From: Polynucleobacter sphagniphilus
Lineage (GTDB): Bacteria; Pseudomonadota; Gammaproteobacteria; Burkholderiales; Burkholderiaceae
Assembly (NCBI RefSeq): GCF_001953355.1
Contig: NZ_MPIY01000017.1
Coordinates: 124,001-188,000 of the forward strand
Reading direction: 5' to 3'
DNA length: 64,000 nt
Positions 5,687-12,948 of this stretch are shown here, piece by piece. Position 1 is the first letter of the stretch; every line of letters begins with the position of its first letter. Below the pieces are notes generated by a model that had not been told where the DNA came from, did not search any database, and saw only the letters and a program-made list of their open reading frames with translations. A program made the translations under genes and the position numbers.

Positions 5687-7894
5687 TTACAAACCAACCG
5701 TATACGTCGCCATCACTGTGGTTGTTTGAACTGCTTGGTAGGGCTCTTGTCTATAGATGCCTGTGATACCTAAACGTTGATTCTTCTCAACATCATAGTA
5801 AGCACCAACAGTAGCTGTTGGTCTGGTCTTGACTGGATTGGCATTGAAGTTAATCGGGGTTAATCCAGTGATACCAGTGGCAGAGTAAGTTCCGTTGCTT
5901 GTATTGGTATCTGTCTCAACACCAGCACTAGCAAACGCAGTTGCTTGTGGGATGAACCTATATTGGGCACCAACACCAGCTAATGCTGTAGTGGCGTTTG
6001 TATTTAATGCTGAGTATGTCAGTGGTGCTGTTACAGAACTAGTAGCTTGTTCTGAGTAGCCATTCATATTGTTTTGTGTGTAACGAACACCAACATATGG
6101 AGATACGATCACATCAGGAGTAAAACCAAATCCATACTTAGCTGTTAGCTGTGCGCCTTGGCTATTGAGTTGTGAGGAACCAGAACCAGCCTCACTAGTG
6201 CCTACTACTTGGCGTGTAACTGTCGTGTTCTTTTGACCATAAGCCGCAGATACTTTTACTTCTGTACCAGTGCCATTCAAGCGCTCATTCCAAGCACCGA
6301 ACAATCCAATGAGTGGTGTGTTGTTGCCAAGATTCACAGTGGAGCCTGCGTTGTTTACTGATAGATTCTGGTCTGCGTAAGCGCCAATACGAACAGATGG
6401 CATTACACGATATGCGGCAATTAAGAGTGCGCTGGTATTGTTTAATCCGTTGGCTGCTGATACTTGGGTATTGCGGCCACCAGCAGATACGCAAACATTA
6501 TTAGCACCGAACACATTACAGTCGTAAGTAAAGCTATTAGCAAGAACGGTATTTTGAAGTGTGAAGGTGTTTTGTAATGCGGATGCTGTGTTGACGAGAG
6601 ATTGTTGTGTGTCGGCTGTGGAGGCGCCAGTAACAATTAAATCCCAAATAGTTCCAGAAGAATTGTTTAGGCTCCAAGTAAAGCCGTTGTAATTACCCTT
6701 GGTGTTATTAAGATTGCTTGATAACACGCCAGACAAAACGCTTGAATAGGTACCCTTATTAAGGGTTGACGCGGCTACGCCAGCAACTCCGCCGCCATAA
6801 ATTCCGAAGGTAGTGGCACCACTAATACCATTTACGGCTAGCTGACCATAGCTCGTTTTGCTATTAATAATGATGTTGTAGTTAGTGGGTAAATTTTGAT
6901 AGAAAGTTAGCGGGCCATTTGTATTGCCAGCACCCTGTCCGTTATTCAGCGTGGTAATTGTTCCGTAGTTCACAATCCCGTAGTCAGGGCCAGTAATGCT
7001 TGCGGTATTAGTGAGAGCATTAATTGTTCCGCCGTTTTGAATGCCGATGTAGCCACTTATCAAACCAGAACCACTATTGGTCAAATTACCAATAGTGCCA
7101 TTGTTATTGATGCCCATTTGCGGGTTGGTGGTTCCGGCAGTAATTGAGCCGGTATTAGCAATGCTGTTGATCAATCCAGAATTAATAATTCCATATGTTG
7201 TACCTGTTATTGAGCCACTATTTTGAATCGAGTCAATGGTTGCTAAAACGGTGTTGGTTCCAGAAATATTATTGCCAGAGTTATATATGGCGTAGTTTGA
7301 GCTAATGGTCCCTGAATTTACAATTGAACCAATTGTGGTCGTTGAGCTTACACCCGAATAGCCAAACCCACCAACAGAGGCCGTATTAAATATGCCGTAA
7401 GACCCTGAACCCGTTATTGTTCCCGTATTAGTAATTGATCCGATGGAAACATGTGAGGTGCTATTGTTACAGCCCGAAGGGCAACCAAGGGCGGCATCAC
7501 TCAGAATGGCGTAATCACTTCCTGTAATTGAGCCAGCATTATTGATCGCATTAATAGTTGAGTAGATTGACTTATTGGCGCCACTCGCAGCCGACTCAAT
7601 CAAAATACCATAAAAACCGGAACCAATCGATCCTGTTGCCGCATTGGTAATAGTGCCAACAGTAATATTAGATGGAGATGTACTACTAAAAAAATTAATG
7701 CCGAAGTTTCCACTGCCAATTGTTCCGGCATTTGTAACTGAATTAATATCGCTAGCTACTGTTACTGTTGGACAACTTTGGCTGCTACCAACGGCAATAT
7801 TTGATCCTGAGCATGTTTGGGCGCTCACATCAGCAATCGCAAACAAAATAAAACCGGTTACTAATGCGATATTTTTAATATTAAGTAATTTCAT
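5687..7894 (-). CDS. Autotransporter adhesin-like protein (type Va)
   Basis: 735 residues. A signal peptide covers about residues 1-25 (hydrophobic core IALVTGFILFAIADVSA, then Gln). The passenger (about 26-430) is built of Gly/Ser/Asn/Thr-rich repeats of the type I-x-N-x-G-S-I-T-G-x-x-Y-G-I, expected to form a beta-helix. The C-terminal ~270 residues look like an autotransporter beta-barrel with alternating strands, for outer-membrane insertion. The last residue is Leu (TYTVGL), not the usual Phe/Trp. It is cargo of the element. A vestigial second 3' end of the same gene lies at 8087-8143, so the locus has been duplicated or replaced. Confidence 0.85.
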   Translation of the reverse strand: MKLLNIKNIALVTGFILFAIADVSAQTCSGSNIAVGSSQSCPTVTVASDINSVTNAGTIGSGNFGINFFSSTSPSNITVGTITNAATGSIGSGFYGILIESAASGANKSIYSTINAINNAGSITGSDYAILSDAALGCPSGCNNSTSHVSIGSITNTGTITGSGSYGIFNTASVGGFGYSGVSSTTTIGSIVNSGTISSNYAIYNSGNNISGTNTVLATIDSIQNSGSITGTTYGIINSGLINSIANTGSITAGTTNPQMGINNNGTIGNLTNSGSGLISGYIGIQNGGTINALTNTASITGPDYGIVNYGTITTLNNGQGAGNTNGPLTFYQNLPTNYNIIINSKTSYGQLAVNGISGATTFGIYGGGVAGVAASTLNKGTYSSVLSGVLSSNLNNTKGNYNGFTWSLNNSSGTIWDLIVTGASTADTQQSLVNTASALQNTFTLQNTVLANSFTYDCNVFGANNVCVSAGGRNTQVSAANGLNNTSALLIAAYRVMPSVRIGAYADQNLSVNNAGSTVNLGNNTPLIGLFGAWNERLNGTGTEVKVSAAYGQKNTTVTRQVVGTSEAGSGSSQLNSQGAQLTAKYGFGFTPDVIVSPYVGVRYTQNNMNGYSEQATSSVTAPLTYSALNTNATTALAGVGAQYRFIPQATAFASAGVETDTNTSNGTYSATGITGLTPINFNANPVKTRPTATVGAYYDVEKNQRLGITGIYRQEPYQAVQTTTVMATYTVGL

Positions 7895-8035
7895 TTTTTA
7901 TTTTTCTTAGATTTTTCTAGCCAACCAATTCAGTAACTAGGTATTGGCAGCCTATTTTCACCAAATTCCATATAAATCACAATAACTACTATCAATTTTG
8001 AGTATTAACCCTAGCCCCATTGCCCACTAAACAAC

Positions 8036-8063
8036 AAAAACCCGCTCACATCAATGCGGCGGG
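8036..8063 (-). terminator. Possible terminator of the vestigial autotransporter copy
   Basis: CCCGC (8041-8045) and GCGGG (8058-8062) with a long interior and an A-run on the left, so a T-run on the minus strand. The position relative to the remnant stop matches the terminator behind the intact gene, as expected for a duplicate. Confidence 0.5.
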
Positions 8064-8086
8064 TCTTTGTGTATCAAACAGCTTAT

Positions 8087-8143
8087 TTACAAGCCCACCG
8101 TATACGTCGCCATTACGGTCGTTGTTTGAACTGCTTGGTAGGG
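8087..8143 (-). pseudogene. 3'-end remnant of a second autotransporter copy
   Basis: On the minus strand it codes for PYQAVQTTTVMATYTVGL then stop, identical in protein to the end of the autotransporter at 5687 with a few silent changes in the DNA. Similarity stops before the preceding codons. No barrel or passenger remains. Confidence 0.85.
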
Positions 8144-8157
8144 CTTATGAGCAACCA

Positions 8158-8442
8158 CTAACCATCAACCCTTCCCTCAAAAGTCTCATTTGATGAATCT
8201 AAAAAGACTTCCTCTTCGCCCAAATTATTAGACGCCAAAATATCAAATAGTTCCGCATGCAATTCCTCATTGCCAATAAAGCAGTCGATAAACTTCTTTT
8301 GGGAGCTTACATCAACATCCTCGCATCGCCCCTCCTCCTGAACGGCCTCAATTTCCGCCTTTATTCGCCTCCAATTAGAGGCATTCAGATCAATTGCAAT
8401 TTCGTTGACTGAGGCGATAATTTTAGAGACTATTAATTTCAT
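8158..8442 (-). CDS. Hypothetical 94-residue acidic protein
   Basis: No family recognised. The N-terminal half is probably alpha/beta (MKLIVSKIIASVNEIAIDLNASNWRRI, then helical IKAEIEAVQEEG), the second half is acidic with FIDCFIGNEELHAELFDIL and a Glu/Asp-rich tail. AAGGG lies 8 bases before the ATG, supporting real translation. It sits between the broken coiled-coil paralogue and the autotransporter remnant on the same strand, probably in one transcript with them. Confidence 0.55.
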   Translation of the reverse strand: MKLIVSKIIASVNEIAIDLNASNWRRIKAEIEAVQEEGRCEDVDVSSQKKFIDCFIGNEELHAELFDILASNNLGEEEVFLDSSNETFEGRVDG

Positions 8443-8460
8443 ATTTTGAGCCCTTAGAAG

Positions 8461-8634
8461 TCATAGCTCAACTTTACCAAGCTCTTGCTGTCCAGCCTTA
8501 ATCTTTTGCCTGGCACGCTCAGCTTTTACAGCCTCTTAATCTCTCTTGACGCGATCTTTCATTGATTTAAGTCTAGCTTGCTCTGGACTTAAGGGTTTGA
8601 TTGGAAGTTTATTGGCTATTTCATTAAAACGCAT
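8461..8634 (-). pseudogene. Coiled-coil protein paralogue B with internal stop
   Basis: The ATG at 8634 starts a 58-codon frame, MRFNEIANKLPIKPLSPEQA..., that aligns with paralogue A (5366-5548). Codon 33 (8536-8538) is TAA where A reads Gln, consistent with CAA to TAA. Beyond it EAVKAERARQKIKAGQQEL continues the alignment to TGA at 8461. The start is 2 bases after the stop of the 48-residue ORF upstream, so they were an operon. Confidence 0.75.
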
Positions 8635-8636
8635 AG

Positions 8637-8783
8637 TTACCCAATCTGTAGAGGTTGGTGGGGCACATTACTAGCGCCGAAAATTGCCTTGAAGAGTGCA
8701 TAGGCTTGAGCTTGATTTTGAGCGAAGAGAATCGTCTCAACCCATAGTCCGCTTGCATTTACTGTTGCCTTATATCTTTTCAT
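8637..8783 (-). CDS. Small 48-residue protein upstream of the coiled-coil paralogue
   Basis: The frame starts MKRYKATVNASGLWVETILF and continues AQNQAQAYALFKAIFG to a stop at 8637. An initial beta-strand-like part (YKATVNASGLWVETILFA) then one helix gives it the look of a real small domain, not noise. Its stop is followed after 2 bases by the paralogue-B start, a typical coupled arrangement. No family recognised. The DUF6641-like gene lies upstream on the same strand, separated by one TGTCGTG palindrome. Confidence 0.5.
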   Translation of the reverse strand: MKRYKATVNASGLWVETILFAQNQAQAYALFKAIFGASNVPHQPLQIG

Positions 8784-8805
8784 ACAAGTATTTATCGCAA
8801 GCAAG

Positions 8806-8826
8806 GTGTCGTGCTTAACACGACAC
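8806..8826. repeat. TGTCGTG-N5-CACGACA palindrome, copy 1
   Basis: GTGTCGTG-CTTAA-CACGACAC, 8-bp perfect arms, just after the end of the DUF6641-like gene. It is followed by CCCCTGCCCCT, nearly the same sequence as follows copy 6. Confidence 0.9.
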
Positions 8827-8835
8827 CCCTGCCCC

Positions 8836-9276
8836 TTACTTCTTAAACCCTAGCTTCAATGCCCCGCTAGCTGACTCAATTTGAGCATCAAGCTCTCCCG
8901 CTTCTACAGCCTGCTTAACCAGCTCAAGCGCCTTCACTAAGTTTTGTGCACTATCTACTTCAACGCTGTGCTTGCCTTTAGCAAGCTCAATCACTTTAGT
9001 GCCGTATTTGACTGACACGCAGACTTTGCCAGCTTCATTCTTAAACCACCACTCGCGAATACGCTTGGGAATTTCTACTTGGCGACGCAAACCAGTTTCT
9101 TTATCTTTAACGCTTTTGAACTTAGTAACAACAAATGGCGTGCCATCTATATGACTTTTGGCTAGCTGGATTTGCTCCCACAACTTGCTAGAAAGCTTGT
9201 TCCTGCGAAATACGATTGCAGGGATATGGGTAGGTTTTTTAGCTGTTGTTAGCTTGAGTGATTCCAATGCGCTCAT
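8836..9276 (-). CDS. DUF6641-like protein
   Basis: A 146-residue protein starting MSALESLKLTTAKKPTHIPA, with RRNKLSSKLWEQIQLAK, then VEIPKRIREWWFKNEAGKVCVSVKYGTKVIELAKGKHSVEV and a C-terminal helix. This recalls a plasmid- and island-borne family I know as DUF6641; the assignment is from memory. Function unknown; the KVCVSVKYG strands and W-W pair are probably the folded core. It is transcribed away from the iteron-like region, which occupies its upstream side, so it may belong to the element maintenance module. Confidence 0.55.
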   Translation of the reverse strand: MSALESLKLTTAKKPTHIPAIVFRRNKLSSKLWEQIQLAKSHIDGTPFVVTKFKSVKDKETGLRRQVEIPKRIREWWFKNEAGKVCVSVKYGTKVIELAKGKHSVEVDSAQNLVKALELVKQAVEAGELDAQIESASGALKLGFKK

Positions 9277-9410
9277 TTAATTTTCCTTGTTTGTTAATGG
9301 GCACATTTAATTTATTACCTGATTTGGGATTTGGTCGACCTCAATTTGTCCAAAACCACCAAATATCGCCAATATTTTTGTTTGTTTTCCTTTAGCAAAG
9401 CTAAATAAGT

Positions 9411-9580
9411 GTGAGTGGCGAAGTGAGTTGCGAATGAGTGGCTATAGAAATAAGTTGCGAATGAGTTACTACTTGGGACAAATGAGTAACTCTGACTCGT
9501 AACTACGCAACCCGAAGCAAGCAACCTCTCTTTTGAGATCTGCAACTTCTACGCAACTAACTGCGCCACTCACTGCAACC
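9411..9580. repeat. Iteron-like array with direct and inverted TGAGTTGCGAA units
   Basis: The gene-free stretch 9277-9597 holds tandem units GTGAGTGGCGAA (9411) and GTGAGTTGCGAA (9423), then TGAGTGGC, TAAGTTGCGAA (9451), TGAGTTAC, TGAGTAAC, and units in the opposite direction: ACTACGCAAC (9502), TCTACGCAACT (9548), CTGCGCCACTCAC (9561). Such mixed-orientation short repeats between divergent genes are typical of plasmid replication origins or partition sites, or of an operator cluster. AT-rich DNA (9360-9410) lies on the left. Confidence 0.6.
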
Positions 9581-9597
9581 AATAAGGAGAAATCAAT

Positions 9598-10047
9598 ATG
9601 CAGAAAGAAATCGCAGTTCGTTTGTTTCAAAATGCCAAATACGGCACAACCTACGCTAAAGGTGTTCGCCATCAAGCTCTATTTAATGCCACCGCAGACA
9701 TTAAGAATCCTAAAGTCAAATATGTCTTGGATTTTTATACTTATGAGCATTGGGAATTTCTGGCCAAAGAAAATCAACTAGAGATAGTCAATCAAGTTCG
9801 TAACGAAGTAGATAAGGACACGCTGGTTAGCTGGATAGTGCGTTATGACTTGGCAACAAAGACTAAAACATCCGTCTATGGCTTTGGCACTTTAAATATG
9901 AAATCTAATGAATTAATACTATGTGTATTAGATGGTGAGGCAAAAGTGGAGGATAGCTGGAAACTCACGGCTAAACCTTGTAGAGCTATTGCTGGAAAGA
10001 ATGTTGCTGAACTCCTAGCAACTAATAGTGAACTAGCCAGCTGGTGA
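9598..10047 (+). CDS. Unknown 149-residue protein beside the iteron-like array
   Basis: No family recognised. The sequence is a soluble alpha/beta type: EIAVRLFQNAKYGTTYAKGVRHQALFNATADI, VKYVLDFYTYEHWEFLAKE, and VSWIVRYDLATKTKTSVYGFGTLNM. AAGGAG lies 8 bases before ATG 9598, a strong ribosome site. It is the first gene to the right of the repeats and divergent from the DUF6641-like gene. It could be an element-specific DNA-binding or regulatory protein, but no HTH is evident. The strong hairpin at 10059 follows the stop by 11 bases. Confidence 0.6.
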   Translation: MQKEIAVRLFQNAKYGTTYAKGVRHQALFNATADIKNPKVKYVLDFYTYEHWEFLAKENQLEIVNQVRNEVDKDTLVSWIVRYDLATKTKTSVYGFGTLNMKSNELILCVLDGEAKVEDSWKLTAKPCRAIAGKNVAELLATNSELASW

Positions 10048-10058
10048 TTGAGAAAAAA

Positions 10059-10085
10059 CCACTGTCGTGTTTGGCACGACAGTGG
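10059..10085 (-). repeat. TGTCGTG-N5-CACGACA palindrome, copy 2 (extended, terminator-like)
   Basis: CCACTGTCGTG-TTTGG-CACGACAGTGG, 11-bp perfect arms. On the minus strand it is followed by TTTTTTCTC, so it works as an intrinsic terminator for the AAA ATPase gene ending at 10105. It lies between convergent genes. Confidence 0.9.
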
Positions 10086-10104
10086 TGATGGGAAATACAA
10101 CAGC

Positions 10105-10815
10105 TTACTGGGGCAATCTTCCACCCAACTTCACGCCTGCAATCATCACATCACTAGCAAAAGTTCTCAAAGAGCCTTTTGCTTTATGTGCAATCGCTGT
10201 AATAGCCGCTACAGGCAATGCGGTGGAAACAAGAGACATCTTCTGCAGTATGCTTTGTCCTATTGAAACATAGGCATTAGCATCTGCCGACTGGTTCATT
10301 TCAATCAAAAAGCTACGATTGATAATGCCATCGTCAATACGGTCAAGATAATTGGTTGTAAAGATGAACTGACAACGCTTCAAGTCCATGACTGATTTAA
10401 GTGACTGCTGTGCAGATACAGTGAGCTTATCCACCTCATCAAACAAGAAGTAGTCAGTTTGACCATAGTGGTGAAAAGGATTTCGGCTATTGCACATGGT
10501 GATCTGCTTAACAATCGCCGTGCTACTTAAACCCCCTCCACAACGAAATATCTCAGGGATAGCATCTTCAACTACCTGCATTTGCCCAATAGGGCTTGTT
10601 TGTGGATAGTTACCTGCATACGCTGTTTCAAGCAGGCTAGGCAATAAAAATCCTAAAGTGCTTTTACCAGTGCCATAAGTGCCATGCAGCAAAATGCCAC
10701 TTTTGCCATTAAATGGAAATGGCAATTGGCGACTGAGAATGAGCTCCAATACTTCTCGCTCTGTTGAATTGTTAATCAAAAAGTCGTCTAAACAACTGGG
10801 TGCAAATAAGGACAT
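10105..10815 (-). CDS. Clamp-loader-like AAA ATPase
   Basis: A 236-residue AAA protein: Walker A GTYGTGKST (about 45-53), Walker B FLFDEVDK (123-130), sensor 1 FIFTTN (150-155) and a candidate arginine finger in INRSF (165-169). The order resembles replication factor C small subunits and other helicase/clamp loaders. No helicase or nuclease domain is fused. ATG 10815 is chosen because AGGAGG lies 4 bases upstream; a longer frame to 10866 would cross the terminator hairpin. It follows the 320-residue gene on the same strand. Possible roles: plasmid-type replication or a remodelling ATPase for the partner (inference). Confidence 0.8.
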   Translation of the reverse strand: MSLFAPSCLDDFLINNSTEREVLELILSRQLPFPFNGKSGILLHGTYGTGKSTLGFLLPSLLETAYAGNYPQTSPIGQMQVVEDAIPEIFRCGGGLSSTAIVKQITMCNSRNPFHHYGQTDYFLFDEVDKLTVSAQQSLKSVMDLKRCQFIFTTNYLDRIDDGIINRSFLIEMNQSADANAYVSIGQSILQKMSLVSTALPVAAITAIAHKAKGSLRTFASDVMIAGVKLGGRLPQ

Positions 10816-10834
10816 AGTCCCTCCTATTAAGTGT

Positions 10835-10864
10835 AAAAAAGGGGCTATGTAAATACATAGCCCC
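10835..10864 (-). terminator. Terminator/attenuator between the 320-residue gene and the AAA gene
   Basis: GGGGCTATGTA and TACATAGCCCC form an 11-bp perfect stem with a 2-base loop (10841-10864), followed on the minus strand by TTTTTT. It sits between two co-directional genes, so the AAA gene is expressed only by read-through or its own promoter. Confidence 0.85.
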
Positions 10865-10873
10865 AATGGTTAA

Positions 10874-11836
10874 TTAAGCAAACTCAGCTTGCAGTTGCTC
10901 TGTAGCCTGTGTTTCTGTCACAAAAACATTGTTAAATGCTTCTGTCGCTTTCACTGCTTGTGCTTTTTCTGCAATTTCTTGTGCAGTCTTAGCAATTTGC
11001 TTGGCTGCCTTGTCTTCTGCTTTCGCTTCTGACTTTTGCACTTTTGCGGCTTCTTCTTCTGCTTTTTTCAGCGCATTAAGTTGTTCACGCTTTTTAGCTT
11101 GTGCCAGTGTGTAATACGCTGCCAACGCAGTATTCACAGCACCATCGTGACGAACTACAGCGTTTACTTCAAATTCGCCTGTAGGCAAGTAAGTGGCCAC
11201 AAACACCACTTGCTTGTCCACCCAGTCTGCATTTGCCTTAACTGTTTCAGCGTCAAACTTCACCTTACTGATCACAGCTTCGCTTACTTCGGCTTTAACA
11301 AGCTCAGCTCGCTTAGTGGCTGACAAAGGCTTAGTGCCACCCATACGAATTTGCTCAACACCACCGTTTTCTTGCAAAAATGCAACCAAGTCATCAGCTC
11401 CAACCTCTTGTCGCAATGCTTCACGCAAAGCAATTGAATATGCTGAAACACGACGACGATCAACACCAAATACACACTTAACAACACGAGTCATATCGTG
11501 TGTTGTGGCGCCAAAGCTATTGGTATAGCCCTTGTCAGCGATAAATGCCTCCATCGCCTCTAGCTTAGCTTTACGCACTTCTTTGTCAGCGTCTTGCTTC
11601 ATCACCAGATAAAAGCTGTAAGCCTGCTTCAAAATGCCGTATAAGCGATTATTAGACTGAGCAAGTTCAACTGTTTCCCAGCTAATACGGGCTGACTCCA
11701 AAGACTTCAATTGCTCAAATGCGCTAGGCTGAGCAGCGGGTGTCGTGTCAAACACGACAACCGTTGCAGGCACATTCAGGGCTGCCAAGTTAATTGAAGG
11801 ATTTACTGCGTTTACTGCCAAAGTTGCTGTTGTCAT
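10874..11836 (-). CDS. Unknown 320-residue protein with Ala/Lys-rich coiled-coil C-terminus
   Basis: No family recognised. Residues 1-40 are low complexity. Residues about 40-165 look like a folded helical domain (FEQLKSLESARISWETVELAQSN, GILKQAYSFYLVMK, then RVVKCVFGVDRRRVSAYSIALREAL). The middle has strand-like VVFVATYLPTGEFEVNAVV. The last ~80 residues are Ala/Glu/Lys coiled coil (KKREQLNALKKAEEEAAK). AAGGAG lies 7 bases before the ATG. It precedes the AAA ATPase gene, with a terminator hairpin between. One TGTCGTG palindrome falls inside its N-terminal codons. The pair is probably a functional unit of the element. Confidence 0.65.
   Translation of the reverse strand: MTTATLAVNAVNPSINLAALNVPATVVVFDTTPAAQPSAFEQLKSLESARISWETVELAQSNNRLYGILKQAYSFYLVMKQDADKEVRKAKLEAMEAFIADKGYTNSFGATTHDMTRVVKCVFGVDRRRVSAYSIALREALRQEVGADDLVAFLQENGGVEQIRMGGTKPLSATKRAELVKAEVSEAVISKVKFDAETVKANADWVDKQVVFVATYLPTGEFEVNAVVRHDGAVNTALAAYYTLAQAKKREQLNALKKAEEEAAKVQKSEAKAEDKAAKQIAKTAQEIAEKAQAVKATEAFNNVFVTETQATEQLQAEFA
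11741..11759. repeat. TGTCGTG-N5-CACGACA palindrome, copy 3 (inside a coding region)
   Basis: TGTCGTG-TCAAA-CACGACA within codons for VVVFDTT near the start of the 320-residue protein gene, about 80 bases inside it. The spacer TCAAA is identical to copy 6. Confidence 0.9.
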
Positions 11837-11979
11837 AAGGTTTCTCCTTTTAATGACGGGTTAGTAAATATGCGGACTGCTTTTGGTTTGTTTCGCTGCC
11901 CACAACCCCTACTATCCGCATTAACTATTTAATTGGTCATAGTTGATATATACTGTTAATCCTATATAGGTAAAGGCTT

Positions 11980-12915
11980 ATGCGGTATATCAGAGGCATT
12001 CAAAAGGGGATTGGGCGATTACGCTCCCGCACCATTGAGGAGGAGCTCAGTTATGCCCGCACTAGCGTTAGGCGTTGGTGGTGGGAGTATTTGCGGCTTA
12101 GCAAAGACTATTGGCTGATTTGCCAAACCTCCTCCAACCCCATGAATCCACGGACAACGGATGAAGGCATGCGTTGGCTATATAGAAAATTTGGGGATAT
12201 TCACAGCGTGGATTTTGATACTTGGTATGAAAAGAAAGGCTCATACCTGTTTAGAGAGCAGGTTGAATTGCCCAAAGTAATGGAGGTTGCCGATGACCTT
12301 AGTAATTTATCCGAAGAGCGGGATGGCAAGCTATTGCTAGAGATTCCACTGTCCATGAGTCAGGCATCTATCAATCGACAGATCAATCGCATACTGAAAA
12401 AACATATCAGTGAACGCCCCACCAATAAATTGGAAACAAGTAAGTCAGAATTTCCAATTAACCCTGTCTTGTATCGCTTGCCTACTTTGCAAAAAATGCA
12501 CGAAGTCTGGTGCTTGCATAGAGAGTTGATTGCTAAGACTGTTGCATTGGGTGACGCAGTGGATAAGTATTCGACTAAAGGTGATTTATTTCGGATTGGC
12601 AAAGTTTTACGATTAAGTCCAGCCAACGAGAGCCCAGCCGAAGATCCATTCATTCATCACAAGCGGCTAAACATCATGCGAGCTACAGTAAGCCGTTACT
12701 TAAATCGCGCCAATATGTTGATTGGCAATGTGGAGATAGGTCAGTTTCCTCGCTTTACAAAAATTTCCCCAATCGAAAGATTTAGCAAGGGGCAAAGAGA
12801 ATCCCATAAAGAGCTAGAAAAACTTTGGTGGGAACTGGATTTAACTTCGACACTAAGTGGGACAAAGATAGAGGATGCCAAGAAGATTGTTTATAGCTGG
12901 TATGGTAATAAGTAG
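11980..12915 (+). CDS. Unknown 311-residue island protein
   Basis: No named family recognised. The N-terminus is basic and aromatic (RLRSRTIEEELSYARTSVRRWWWEYLRLSKDYWLICQTS), followed by an alpha-helical body. LEIPLSMSQASINRQINRILKKH near residue 130 resembles a helix-turn-helix-like pair and suggests nucleic-acid binding (inference). Similar Trp-rich N-termini occur, from memory, in island proteins near recombinases. It runs opposite to the 320-residue gene with about 140 bp between, and is convergent with the small recombinase. The stop codon TAG is the first part of palindrome copy 4. Confidence 0.6.
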   Translation: MRYIRGIQKGIGRLRSRTIEEELSYARTSVRRWWWEYLRLSKDYWLICQTSSNPMNPRTTDEGMRWLYRKFGDIHSVDFDTWYEKKGSYLFREQVELPKVMEVADDLSNLSEERDGKLLLEIPLSMSQASINRQINRILKKHISERPTNKLETSKSEFPINPVLYRLPTLQKMHEVWCLHRELIAKTVALGDAVDKYSTKGDLFRIGKVLRLSPANESPAEDPFIHHKRLNIMRATVSRYLNRANMLIGNVEIGQFPRFTKISPIERFSKGQRESHKELEKLWWELDLTSTLSGTKIEDAKKIVYSWYGNK

Positions 12916-12937
12916 TGTCGTGTTGATCACGACACTA
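12913..12937. repeat. TGTCGTG-N5-CACGACA palindrome, copy 4
   Basis: TAGTGTCGTG-TTGAT-CACGACACTA, 10-bp perfect arms, starting at the stop codon of the 311-residue gene and ending 12 bases before the stop of the convergent recombinase gene. Confidence 0.9.
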
Positions 12938-12948
12938 TTAACAATTAG

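Noticed and set aside
9315-9675. Open frames across the iteron-like array (for example 9315-9545 and 9469-9675, minus strand)
   Set aside because: Their repetitive Ser/Phe/Thr translation simply reflects the DNA repeats, and they cross the likely promoter region; no ribosome sites.
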